Positions 1 to 9,856 of a stretch of 64,000 nucleotides of DNA are shown here, in pieces. How positions within the stretch are numbered: the first letter of the stretch is position 1; every line of letters starts with the position of its first letter. The DNA lies in assembly GCA_033064195.1 (NCBI GenBank), contig JARBJD010000025.1, forward strand, positions 62,001-126,000, written 5' to 3'. The notes beneath the pieces were generated by a model. It had not been told where the DNA came from. It saw only the letters and a program-made list of their open reading frames with translations, and searched no databases. A program made the position numbers and the translations under genes. The stretch comes from Blattamonas nauphoetae (lineage: Eukaryota; Preaxostyla; Oxymonadida).

Positions 1-86
1 GTCTCTCCTCCAATCCCAAAGTTAGAGTAAGACATGAACGAACTGCACCTGATCGAAGGCCACTCGCAACCAGCTTCGGCTCGCTC

Positions 87-1278
87 TTGTCTGTCTTTCG
101 TGGCTGTGATTTCCCTTCTGCCCTGACAGAATTCATCACCAACGATAATAACACAATTCCACCCCAATCCTCAAAACAGGTTAATCCAGTTTTCTTCCTC
201 AACCACACCTCCATCGATACCAAACACCGACACTCCTTCTTCCCGATGGATCTGATGTTCGAACGGTATTTCCGATCGGATCCAGACGCGTTCCTTCGCG
301 CTTGGCCTGACTTGAGTGTCATCACGTCTGGAAGGTTTCTCTTCACTTTTCCTATCGGACTGCACTCACTCCTCCTTCGATGTCCCAAATTCAATCTCGA
401 TCAGCACGCTCTCCACCAACTCATCAGTCTGTTCTTCATCAAACTCTCAGATCAGGACACCACACGAACTGACATTCTCGACCTCTTCCGTGCCTTCCCT
501 CCCCCTCGTCTCATCGACTCTCTCCTCTCCCTTCCACATCTCGTCCGAGCAACAAGTGACACATGGGGTCACTTTCTCAATCTCTTCCGTTCTTTCGGTG
601 CATCCACCTGTCCGTTCGGTTCGTGTTCGTCTCTCGCCACAGTGTTCAAGATGCTGACACCGTTCGCTTCGAATCCAAAACCAGACGAGCTGGATTTGTT
701 GAGTAAAGTTGGAGAGACTGTCGTGTCTCTTCACTGGCTCAGCGTTCCTGCACACTTCGACTCTCCCCTCATCTGCCATCTTCCTTCTCTGTCTGGTCGA
801 CAGCGAGACATCCTCCGTCATCTCTCCTCTCCGTCAGTTATGCCATCATTCAGAGATCGAGTCACCATCGTATCTGTCTCTGTTCGCCTTTTAGCTTCTC
901 ACGGTCTGTCTTCACTATTGTCATCCCATCTCAGAGTTTCATCATCTCCAGGTCGGATTAGGTCTTGTTGATTATCTCTTCCGGGATATCCTGTGTGTCT
1001 TCTCTCATCACATTCATCCTCTTCCCAGATCTCCTACACCTGCTCTCGTGTCGGTTCTCTTCGAGTTCTTCTATCGATTCGTCAGGATGTCGTCTGATCC
1101 TGTTCGGATGAACTTGGTGGAGTTTGGACTGTTGGACCTGATCGTCAGCGCGGTGTCTCGTTCATCGTTCTTGGATGACTACGAGAAGGGGGTTGCTGTG
1201 ATTGGGATTCTCCTCGACACCATCCGACGAGATTTTCTGAAACGAAGCATGCGGTTCTTCGACTTTCTCGATCTCTGA
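87..1278 (+). CDS. Helical-repeat (ARM-like) hypothetical protein, probably two exons
   Basis: The frame opening at 87 runs to 971. A second frame continues from about 922 to 1278, with the same leucine-rich amphipathic-helix character ([35 protein letters not shown]). A 31-nt GT-AG segment at 904-934, or a 25-nt one at 870-894, would join the two frames, so I read this as one gene with a very short intron rather than two genes. No catalytic motif is visible. The style resembles the ARM/HEAT-like proteins common in oxymonads, but the function is unknown. It lies directly upstream of a V-ATPase fragment on the same strand. The first codon is not certain because the window starts close by. Confidence 0.5.
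904..934 (+). other. Candidate 31-nt spliceosomal intron
   Basis: It starts GTCTGT and ends ATCTCAG. Removing it joins the frame of 87-971 to the frame ending at 1278 through a single codon (His-Glu-Phe junction). A 25-nt GTATCT...TTTTAG alternative at 870-894 also restores the frame, so the exact intron is unresolved. A similar, better supported 30-nt intron occurs at 19144-19173. Confidence 0.35.
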
Positions 1279-1330
1279 ACGACCATTTGAAAACATCCTC
1301 GTCTGTCTGACCAGCCGAGACACACCAAGC

Positions 1331-2056
1331 ATGATGTGGATGGTTGTCCCGAATTTTGTGGTGTTGTGCAGGCAAGCGTGTCGAGCTCAGAAGGAAGAAG
1401 GGAAGAAGACGGAAAGAACGAGTGCGGAACAAGAACGGTCGGCGCAACAGCGAAAGAAGCCGAAGTATTTGACGAAAGGGACAGACACAGAGACAGTGTC
1501 GCTGCTGTCTGGGCAGTCGGGGAGATTGAGTGTGGCTGGGAGCATCAATTCGCTTTCGTCTGAATTTGGAGAGGAAGAGAAGCAGAAAGAGCGATATGGA
1601 ACACTGACCCCGACGTCGCTTGCGACGAGCACGACAGAAGCGGAAGAAGGGAAGGCAGGCGGAGAAGGGGAAGGGGACGGCGACGAGAGGAGCGGGAGAG
1701 GATGGGAGGAGCGGGAGCCGGCGTTCGACTCGGGTCTGTTCGTGCACCTGGTGATCGACACGATCGAGTACGTGTTGGGGTGTGTGTCGAACACAGCGAG
1801 CTACCTGCGTCTGTGGGCGCTGTCGCTTGCGCATTCGCAGCTGTCGGAAGTGTTCTTCGATTACCTGTCGATTCTGGTGGCTCGGAAGGTGCCTGTGTTT
1901 GGGTCAGTGATTGGGATGCCAGCGTTGATTGGAGCGACGGCGGCTGTGCTGTGTGGGATGGAAGGGCTGAGTGCGTTCCTGCACTGTCTTCGGCTGCATT
2001 GGGTGGAGTTCATGAACAAGTTCTATGTGGGGGAGGGGAGGGAGTGGGGAGGGTAA
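1331..2056 (+). CDS. V-type ATPase V0 subunit a, C-terminal portion
   Basis: Subunit a forms the proton half-channels of the vacuolar H+-ATPase membrane sector. The open stretch begins near 1280 and its last third is unmistakable: [40 protein letters not shown] and [13 protein letters not shown] match the last transmembrane helices. The two arginines essential in yeast Vph1 (R735 and R799) correspond to residues 160 (YLRLW) and 221 (LRLHW). Residues 20-135 are a charged, Ser/Thr-rich loop that is variable in the family. The family usually has about 800 residues, so the N-terminal cytosolic domain and first helices are missing here. The end (GEGREWGG then TAA) also lacks the usual PFSF-like tail. 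It could be a 3' exon, a relocated fragment or a pseudogene. Confidence 0.8.
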   Translation: MMWMVVPNFVVLCRQACRAQKEEGKKTERTSAEQERSAQQRKKPKYLTKGTDTETVSLLSGQSGRLSVAGSINSLSSEFGEEEKQKERYGTLTPTSLATSTTEAEEGKAGGEGEGDGDERSGRGWEEREPAFDSGLFVHLVIDTIEYVLGCVSNTASYLRLWALSLAHSQLSEVFFDYLSILVARKVPVFGSVIGMPALIGATAAVLCGMEGLSAFLHCLRLHWVEFMNKFYVGEGREWGG

Positions 2057-2433
2057 TTGACACTCTGAGTTCTCTTTGTTTTCGGATTGACAATTCATGG
2101 TTTAGACAATCCATCTGAGCTGATCTTGTTTTGATGATTAGGAGATCACTGCAGCAGTCGTAAAGAGTGACATCATGAAGTGCTTTTTGAGGTGATTGTG
2201 TTTTCGTTCATGGGACGATCTTTTTCTCTATTTTCGTAACAAACAAGACCCTTCTGACTACGACAAGCAGTGGACCTCACTATCCGCACCCATCTGTTGA
2301 ACTTGCGACAGTCGTTCCTTTTTGATTCCTCCTTCACATACATCCTCTCACATTCACAATTGAAACCGTTGGATCATTCGATAAAGGTGATACTGTCCGA
2401 ATTGAACAATGGGTCGATCATCACGCTCATCGA
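2057..2433 (+). other. Intergenic stretch before array copy A1
   Basis: No gene was recognised. The last 25 nt hold a GGGTCGATC box (2411-2419) 14 nt before the A1 start codon, matching the box before the other array copies. An open stretch at 2270-2430 has no recognisable similarity. Confidence 0.5.
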
Positions 2434-3512
2434 ATGTGTATCAATCCTCGTATGTTCCAGACAAGATCAGGGACTCGAACTCCCCACAGAGCTGCTACTC
2501 TTCCAACGATTGATCCACTGCAGGAACCCTTCCTCAAATTCGATCCCAATTCAGAGTTGTCTTTTGAGGACAAATCAGTCGTTTTCTGCTCACTAGTTGC
2601 CCTCGTGAAAGCTGAACACCCATTCGACAATGCCCTTCAAGACAGATCTGTCCGATTTCTGAATAGTCTCTCCCCGATGTTCTTCGAATTAGAAAGTACC
2701 GCAAAGCTCGTGACTGAACTCGTTCCCTCTTCAGCCGGTTCACCGTCTGGCTTTGTGGATGGCATTGTCACTCTGGTGTCATCACCCCACTCGACAATGG
2801 TCACGACAGCGTTGTCATTCCTGATGTATACAACTCTATTTTCATTGCCTGCGATTCGACTTCGATTTGTGGAGTCAGATCTCGTCATCAAACTGTTAGC
2901 GACTGTTCGACCTCACACACTGCCAATTTCAGGAAATGAAACGATGCTCAACGATCTCGTCTGGATCATCAACAATTGCCTCAACCTCACACGACAGGAT
3001 TATCTCATCAACCTTGACATCACAGATGCAATCGACAAATACAACCATCGTGAAATGATTTTTCAGAAGGTCATTCTTCCATCGTCTCACTTTTTGACAT
3101 TTCTGATCTCAAATCGATACGTCCTCAGCAGAGACTTGTGCAAGTCATTCATGTCTCTATTGGGCACATTCATTGAAATGGGCCCATTTCATCGTCCAAC
3201 ATTGGAGTTTGTTCTCGCATTTCCGATTGCGATGGCATTACCAAGTTGTCACTCTTTCGTCGAAATTGATGTTAATATCTGGAATCCTCTCAACGGCATC
3301 CTCAATTCACTCGACGACTGGAAGAATGATGAACCAGAAGCGACCAAATTGGGAAACAAATGATGCAAGCTCTGTTTTCGGAAGGCTTCGAGGATTCACT
3401 CGAACAGATGATGAAACACGACATGGGCAGATCAATTCGCCACTCTGTTGACAAATGTTGTCTCGCCATCTCACAGCTGCTGGGATCGAATGTGGAATTC
3501 ACCGAAGATTGA
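2434..3512 (+). pseudogene. Array copy A1: ARM-like A-type paralogue with one frameshift
   Basis: This is the first member of the tandem A family. It shows the family motifs in order: FDPNSELSFEDKS, LVALVKAEHPFDNALQDR, LVTELVPSSAGSPSGFV, SPHST, PHTLPISGNE, YNHREMIFQKV, LPSSHFLTFLISNRY, FHRPTLEFVLAFP, then ALFSEGFEDSLEQMM and QLLGSNVEFTED. The frame is lost at about 3350, where one base is missing relative to other copies. The last 50 codons continue in another frame to a TGA at 3510-3512. The start at 2434 is chosen because the conserved upstream box lies 14 nt before it. All-helical repeat architecture is inferred; no enzymatic motif is present and the function is unknown. Confidence 0.75.
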
Positions 3513-4605
3513 GCCCTCAAGTGACGTGTCGACGCCGCCTCTCTCGAGTGACTCCACACTCATTTCTGTGGACTCTCCTCGGATGTTGGGAATGCGTTGA
3601 TTGCTGGTGCCGACGAACAGATTCTGTGATCGCATCCAATCGTCCAGAAATGGTCAGCTCTTTTGGGTTGGTCGTTCTCAACGCGGCTGTCTTTGACTGT
3701 CACATCGTCAACCGTCCTCTCTCCAAACAATTCCTTGCGTCCCTTCACGATGCATTGTGACCAGATTATCTTTCCCAATCTCGACTTTTGAACATCTCAG
3801 ACACACTTCTTGATTATCTCGTCGAATTGGGATGTGCCCCACCTTACAGCCATTGCACAGCCATCCCGACTTGTTTCATGATCATCCCGCCTGTTGGCTA
3901 TGCTCTCACCCGTTATTCTCGTCCCAAGAACCCAACCACCAACCCCGATCCGAAATCAATGAATCGAAACAACTCCAGACGAGTCTGTTGATTCACTTGG
4001 GGTTTGTTCTGCATGATACATCGTCAGAGATGGAACAAATTGTTCTGCATCAGGTTACTGCCGTTCCACACCGAGCTCACATTCGGAAGCGAAAACGAAG
4101 GTCAACCGAACCTGCAAATCCCGATCTGGTGTCGATTCTGGAAAATACCCAAGTTGGACAGTCTATAGTTGGAAATGAAGGATCGGAGATACTAACGAAG
4201 CGCTTTTCAGATGACTCTTTTGGAAGGCTGAATGATAACACGATTTCTGACGCTTTTGGACAGTATTTGTTATTCCCACTCCATTTGTATCATCTCTTCA
4301 TCATCATTTTGTTTCATTCACCAATGCCAGCACACAACCAGCATTTTGGTCCTCGCTGCCCGAACTGGTTCATTCCTGTAGACGAAACGTCGCTCATCGC
4401 ATCCTGACGCCAACACCTGGTTTTCCATCCCAATCCATCAGTCTTTGATGCTTTGTCTTCGTATGGTTGACAATTGTTGATTCGTTCTCCTCGCATTCTG
4501 TTCTTTTGAGTCTTTCTCGGCCATTTCTGAACTCGATCCTAATTTTCTCTGAACCAGAATCATCGCCACTCTTCTTCCTCATCAAACCATCGCTCCTCAC
4601 AACGA

Positions 4606-4827
4606 ATGTCTCTATCACTAGAACTACTTCACACCCAAACACACCACACACTGCACGACGCTGATCTGGACGCTTTTGTGACAGGCGTGGAGCCGCTCCT
4701 TCCGATCGACTGTGAGCGAAAGAAGGGGCGGATGGACCACGCACAACGGCCACTGCTGTTCCACTCGAAGGAGTTGGGTGATTTGGTTGAAATGAAGAAA
4801 CTTCGAAACAGAATTGATGATGAGTGA
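4606..4827 (+). CDS. Small conserved ORF, copy 1 (73 codons)
   Basis: It encodes a charged 73-residue product ending KKLRNRIDDE, with a central LLPIDCERKKGRMDHAQRPL. A second copy lies at 51785-52009 on the opposite strand, also just upstream of an A gene. Differences between the copies are scattered but leave length, stop and the charged C-terminus intact, which suggests coding sequence or recent duplication of a 3' exon. The family is not recognised. It could be the last exon of a longer host gene carried along in the unit. Confidence 0.4.
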   Translation: MSLSLELLHTQTHHTLHDADLDAFVTGVEPLLPIDCERKKGRMDHAQRPLLFHSKELGDLVEMKKLRNRIDDE

Positions 4828-4941
4828 CGTGAGCTTTCATAGTTATTCTATCTTTGTTTGTTTTCATTTCTAAATCATTTCCTAAACACATTTCGTCTGT
4901 TCCCCCTCCGAAATGATTTGTTTCAACATCCACGAAGTCGT

Positions 4942-4950
4942 GGGATGATC
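4942..4950 (+). promoter_or_regulatory. GGGATGATC box 14 nt upstream of A2 start
   Basis: The 9-nt box lies exactly 14 nt before the A2 ATG. Equivalent boxes occur before A1 (2411), A3 (7304), A4 (9832), A5 (11644), A6 (29300-29308), A7 (29794-29802), A8 (32079-32087), A9 (about 34647), A10 (37214-37222), A12 (51662-51670), A13 (55941-55949), A14 (58721-58729) and A15 (60934-60942). A core-promoter or initiator role with a very short 5' UTR is inferred. Confidence 0.45.
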
Positions 4951-4964
4951 GAATACTCGCTTCA

Positions 4965-6044
4965 ATGGAGAACGATTCAGAATCTTCGACCACCTCCAGT
5001 GAGACCTATTTGAATCGCTTACCCAACAGACATTCAACTGTGGACTACTTGCATCACCCTTTTCTGGTTTTCGATGAAAACTCAGTTTTGTCGTTTCTGG
5101 ACAAATCGCGGTTTTACCGTTCTCTCGTTGCCCTCGTGAAAGCTGACTACCCTTTTGACAATGCCCTTCAAGACAAGGCTGTCCAATTTTTGAAGAACCT
5201 AACGCCAATCGGGTACGAAACAGGATATTCAGCTAAACTCGTGACTGAACTCGTTCCCTCTTCAGCCGGATCTCTTTCTGGCTTTGTGGAGAGTATCATC
5301 ACTCTGCTGTCATCTCACTGCTCGACTGTGGTGGAAACAGCGTTTTCATTCGTGTACCTTACTCTGTTCGATTCATCGCTTACTGTTCGATGTCGCCTCA
5401 TGGAATCAGGTCTCATCAGCAAAGCGTTAGCGACAGTCCAACCTCACACACTGCCAATTGCAGCAAATAAAACTTTAATCGACAAGTTCGTCTGGACCTT
5501 CTTCTATTGTATCAACCTCGCCCTTCCAACCTCACTCAGTGAACTAGGCATCACTGCTGCAGCCGACCAATTCAACCATCGTGAAATGATCCTTCAGGAG
5601 GTCGTTCTTCCATCGTCTCAATTCATGACATTTCTGATATCAAATCAACCCATCCTCAATCGAGACTTGTTTCAATCCTTCATGTATCTATTGATATCAT
5701 ACCTTCGCCTGGGCCCATTTCATCGTCCAACCCTGGAATTTGTCCTCGCATCTCCAATTGTGATGGGATTCTCAAGTTATCTCTCGTTCGTCGAACATGG
5801 ATATTTTTTGTGTGAAACTCTCGTCAACCTCCACAATTCACTCAAACTTTGGAAGAAAGAAGGTCCAGAAGTTGCCGAATCTGGGAAACGGATGATAAAA
5901 GCTCTGTTTTCGGAAGGCTTCGAAGTCACTCTCGAACAGATGGTGATGCAAAACAAAGACGGAGATTATGGACACCGTCTTACCGTTTATTGCTTGGATG
6001 TCTCGGAATTGCTGGGATCGAATCAAGAATTCACTGAGGTGTGA
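4965..6044 (+). CDS. Array copy A2: intact ARM-like A-type paralogue (359 aa)
   Basis: This full-length, unbroken member serves as the reference. Residues 36-48 hold the FDENSVLSFLDKS motif, 51-80 YRSLVALVKADYPFDNALQD and following, 91-110 KLVTELVPSSAGSLSGFVES, about 250 FHRPTLEFVLASP, and about 308-326 the ALFSEGFEVTLEQM motif. The end, SELLGSNQEFTEV, is family-typical. There is no signal peptide, catalytic motif or zinc site; the composition suggests stacked helical repeats and therefore a scaffold or binding role (inference). The start is set by homology with MNDES-type starts and by the upstream box. It sits between two conserved spacers, and block B follows its stop immediately. Confidence 0.85.
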   Translation: MENDSESSTTSSETYLNRLPNRHSTVDYLHHPFLVFDENSVLSFLDKSRFYRSLVALVKADYPFDNALQDKAVQFLKNLTPIGYETGYSAKLVTELVPSSAGSLSGFVESIITLLSSHCSTVVETAFSFVYLTLFDSSLTVRCRLMESGLISKALATVQPHTLPIAANKTLIDKFVWTFFYCINLALPTSLSELGITAAADQFNHREMILQEVVLPSSQFMTFLISNQPILNRDLFQSFMYLLISYLRLGPFHRPTLEFVLASPIVMGFSSYLSFVEHGYFLCETLVNLHNSLKLWKKEGPEVAESGKRMIKALFSEGFEVTLEQMVMQNKDGDYGHRLTVYCLDVSELLGSNQEFTEV

Positions 6045-7326
6045 GAACACAAATACCGAATCGAAGCCGCCTCTCTCGAATGACTTCGCACTCGTTTCTG
6101 CGGACTCTCATCGGATGTTGGGATTGTGTTGATTGCTGGTGCAAACGAACAGATTCGACTATAGCCTTTAATCATCCAGAAATGGTCTGCTCTTTTGGGT
6201 TGGTCGTTGTCAACGTGGCTGTCTTTGACTGTCACATCGTCAACCGTCCTCTCTCCACACAATTCCTGGTGTCCCTGCACGATGCATTGTGACCAGATTA
6301 TCTTTCCCAATCTTGACTTTTGAACCATCTCTGAAGCAAATCTCGTTTATCTCGTCGAAATGAGATGTACCACACATTCCAGCCATTTCACAGCCATCCA
6401 CGATCTGTTTGAGGTATGTTCATCTCGCAAGTTGACTATCCTTTTTTCATTATTCTCGTTCCTGGAACCAAGCTGCAATCAGTCATCCAAAATTGAAAGA
6501 ACCAAGCACTCTTGATGAGTGTGTTGGTCTGCATGGGCATTGTTCTGCATGACACCTCGTCGGGGATGGAACAACTTGTTGAGCAAAAGGTTCCTGCCGT
6601 TCTACCGCGTGTTCATTTCTCGAAGCGAAAAGGAGAGTCAACTGATCCCTCAAACGCCTCTCTGATGTCAATTCTGGAAAATACCCAAGTTGGATAGTCA
6701 ATGACAGGAAAGGAAGGATCGGAAGCAACCCACGAGACGCTGTTCAGATTAACTTTTGGATTGCTGAATGATCGCACGATTTCTCGCTCTTTGGACTGTG
6801 CATGCGTTGAATCGCTTTCCGACGATGGGGAACTCCATCACGCCAACACTCCTCCAAACGAGCTCTCTTCTCAACACTGTCGTCACTCTCTTCAGATCGC
6901 CGTCCATTCCACTCCAAACGACAGAATGGACTCCACAACTCGGCTGGCACGATCGGAACTGGAATGGCCAGCCATCTCGTTCCTCTGCTGGATTGAGGGG
7001 TGAACTGCAACGCTCGTCGGCTGATCCGACCCAACACACTTCCACCAATCAACACAACTCTGTCGACACACACTGGCGTCGTCGTTGTTTTTGGTGTCGT
7101 TGGAGAACATCAAGTTTGGGAGATTCTTGCACATGGGGAGACAGAGAATGAAATTTTTGACGAAAGTACAACTTCCCAGACATGGACAGATTTGTTGTCG
7201 TTGATGATTCATTTCATTATTGTGTTTGCCTCGATTGTATTTCAAAGAACATTTCGGCTTTTCTGGAGACTGTTATTCTCTATTTCAGCGAACCACGAAC
7301 AACGGGATGATCCAATTCTCATTGCC
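6045..7326 (+). repeat. Inter-gene repeat unit after A2 (B, C, D', leader)
   Basis: Block B spans 6045-6292. Spacer C (6293-6700) includes the VLHDTSSGMEQLV and SILENTQVG reading. About 6701-7110 is D', a copy of the 5' part of the D-type gene (LWTVHALNRF, NELSSQHCRH, SELEWPAISFLCW in three frames). About 7150-7320 is leader L, read as LLSLMIHFIIVFASIVFQR, followed by the GGGATGATC box at 7304-7312. None of these looks like an independent intact gene. Confidence 0.65.
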
Positions 7327-9122
7327 ATGAACGACGAATCTGTTTCTTTGAACTCCCCCAGTAAAGCCTCGATGAATCTTTCAACCAACTCATCTTCGAC
7401 TGCCAAGCATGAGGAAGAACCTTTCCTGCGTTTCGATCTGAATTCAGAATTATCATTCGAAGACAAATCAACACTTTACAATTCGCTTGTTGCCCTCGTT
7501 AAAGCGGGATACACATTTGATAATACCCTTCAAGACAGAGCTGTCGTGTTTTTGAAGAACCTCGAACCGAAATGGGACGAAAGTAATCTCGCAGCGAATC
7601 TCGTTTCAAACCTCGTTCCCTCTTCAGACGATTCGCCTACCGGCTTTGTTGATAGTATTGTCACTCTGTTGTCCTCTCCACATTCAGCTGTGGTTGCTGC
7701 AGCGTTATCGTTCGTTCGCAACACACTGCTCTATTCGTCGCTTTCTGTTCGATGTCGCCTCATCGATTCAGATCTCATCAGCAAAGTGTTAGCTACTATT
7801 CAACCTCACCTTCTGCCTATTTCTGGCAATGAAACGATCATCGAGAATCTCATCTGGACCATCTTCTTTTGCATCAAATTCGCTTCACCTTCATCTATCA
7901 GGAATTTTGGTCTCACTTCTGCAGCCGACAAATCCAACCGTCGTGAAATGATCTTCCAGAAGGTCGTGATCCCATCGTCTCAATTTGTGATGTTTCTGAT
8001 CTCAAATCGACACATCCTCAATGGAGACTTGCTCGAGTCATTCATGTATCTGTTGAGCATACTCCTTGAAGTCGGCCCGTATCATCGTCCAACATTGGAC
8101 TTTGTGCTCGCATCTCCGATTGCGATGACATTCTCAAGTTTTTTCTCGCTCGTCGAACGGGATGTGTGTCACTGGAACATTCGGCATGGATTCGGTATGT
8201 ATGTCAAGCTTCGGTATGTATGTCAATTCGGTATGTATGTCAAAGATCTTCGGTATGAATGTCAAAATAAAAATGAGTTTCTGTCCCTATATTGGTGCCA
8301 ATTTGATCAAATTTCATACTTATTCATCGTTTCACAAAGTATTATATTGTGGGGAGGTGATAGAATGCAGATGAATACCAATGAAGCGAGAAAAATGAGA
8401 TGAGATCTTCACACTTTTGGGTGTGTCACACACCTACGATTTATGATCGATATTCCGAAATATTCCAACTATCTGAATCTCTTATAACCATATTAAGCCG
8501 TCTCAACTCGAAATAGAGCATCATCACCTCGACCTAGCAAAGTCACAGATCGTCCCTTTTTTCTCTAAATATCATCAACTTCGTTTCAATTTCTCATTAT
8601 TGTCTCATGGAAGCACCTCTGAACATGATTAGTCACAACATATCCTCATAAAAATCCTATTGAGCACATGAAATGGAAAGACACAAAAATGAATCCGAAT
8701 GATCGATAACTTTCCAGTTACATTTCCAACCGACTCTTCTCCCCGTGATGGTATGTATTGATGCCCTTTCTTCATTTTGCATATATAGCTGTCGCAAAAT
8801 CTGATAGGGATGTTGCGTCAGATGGGCTTGACATACATACCGAATCTTGACATACATACCGAATCTTGACATACATACCGAATGTATGCCGAACATTCTC
8901 ATCAACATGACACTATCGCTCGAAAAATGGGAGACAGAAGGCCCAGAAGTGGTTCAATCTGGGAAACGGATGAATCAGGCTCTGTTTTCGGAAGGCTTCG
9001 AAGACACGCTCGAACAGATGCTGAAACACGACGAGAACGGAGATTATGGCGAAGAACCTGTTGACATGTGTCTTTCGATCTCACACAAACTGGGATCGAA
9101 CATGGAAATCCCTGAATGGTGA
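7327..9122 (+). CDS. Array copy A3: A-type paralogue split by element E1
   Basis: The 5' part (7327-8182) carries FDLNSELSFEDKS, LVALVKAGYTFDN, SPHSAVVAAALSF, IQPHLLPISGNE, FQKVVIPSSQF and YHRPTLDFVLASP. The 3' part (8891-9122) carries KWETEGPEVVQSGKRM, ALFSEGFEDTLEQM and LGSNMEIPEW. Between them sits the 708-bp element E1, flanked by direct GAACATTC repeats. Removing E1 and one repeat gives an uninterrupted frame across the junction (HWNILINM). The gene was therefore intact when the element arrived and has not visibly decayed since. Confidence 0.8.
8183..8890 (+). mobile_element. E1: 708-bp TIR element with TTCGGTATGTATGTCAA repeats
   Basis: The ends are inverted (GGCATGGATTCGG left, reverse complement GGCATACATTCGG right). 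Each end continues into tandem inverted copies of a 17-nt unit, TTCGGTATGTATGTCAA. An exact 8-bp TSD, GAACATTC, occurs at 8175-8182 and 8891-8898. No transposase frame was seen, so it is non-autonomous (MITE-like). The 8-bp TSD fits hAT or related superfamilies, but the ends do not show a clear hAT consensus. Confidence 0.85.
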
Positions 9123-9856
9123 GCTCTCAAATGATGCGTGGAAGCCACCTTTCTCGAATGACTTCAACTCGTTTCTGTGGACTCTCCTCGGATGTTGGGA
9201 ATGCGTTGATTGCTGGTGCAGATGAACATATTCTGGGATTACCTCCAATCGTCCAGAAATGGTTTGCTCTTTTGGGTTCGTCGTTCTCAACGCGGCTGTC
9301 TTTGACTGTCACGTCGTCAACCGTCCTCTCTCCAAACAATTCCTTCCGTCCCTACTCAATGCATTGTGACCAGATTATCTTTCCCAATCTCGACTTTTCA
9401 ACCATCTCAAAAACACATCTCGTTTATCTCGTCAAATTGAATGTGCCCCGCATTCCAGCCATTCCGCAGCCTTCCACGATCTGATTGAGGAGTCTTTCCT
9501 TTTTAGGACTTCTTACATGTGCTCCATCGTAGCGACAACCTTTTCATTTTCATTCTCCCTCATTGTATCTGTTCGATCATCGCTTTGTTGTGCAAGAACA
9601 CTTTCACGATACTGTTTCGACATTTTTCGTCGTGGTCGTTGTTGCACATCCCAACAGTTGTTGGGGCTCTATTTTTAGCACGCTTTGTCTCGTGCGAGTT
9701 CTCTGCGAGTTCATCGAACTTGCTCGTTGTATCGAATGATTCATTTGATTCTGTTCTTCTTTGTTTCTTTTCACGGAACAATTCATGTTTTGTGGAACGA
9801 GTTTGTTGTGAATCAGTTCGTGTCACAAAATGGGATGATCCTCCTCCGTTTGTTCT
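9123..9856 (+). repeat. Inter-gene repeat unit after A3 (block B and leader L2)
   Basis: Block B is 9123-9367. About 9370-9500 is a short spacer remnant. About 9500-9850 is leader type L2, read around FILPHCICSIIALL and SNDSFDSVLLCFF, shared with the leaders at 29780-30084 and 37151-37532. The GGGATGATC box is at 9832-9840, here 16 nt before the ATG. Confidence 0.65.

Larger units (their letters stand above)
3513..4964 (+). repeat. Inter-gene repeat unit after A1 (block B, spacer C, small ORF region)
   Basis: Block B (3513-3760) is nearly the same sequence as in every other unit and is open in a sense frame (GCWECVDCWCRRTDS) and in an antisense frame (GERTVDDVTVKDSRVEND). Spacer C (about 3761-4430) contains the stretch read as VLHDTSSEMEQIVL and SILENTQVGQS, which recurs in spacers at 6.5, 33, 35.5, 52.4 and 63.3 kb. 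A small conserved ORF follows (listed separately). The A2 leader with its GGGATGATC box (4942-4950) closes the unit. Confidence 0.7.
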
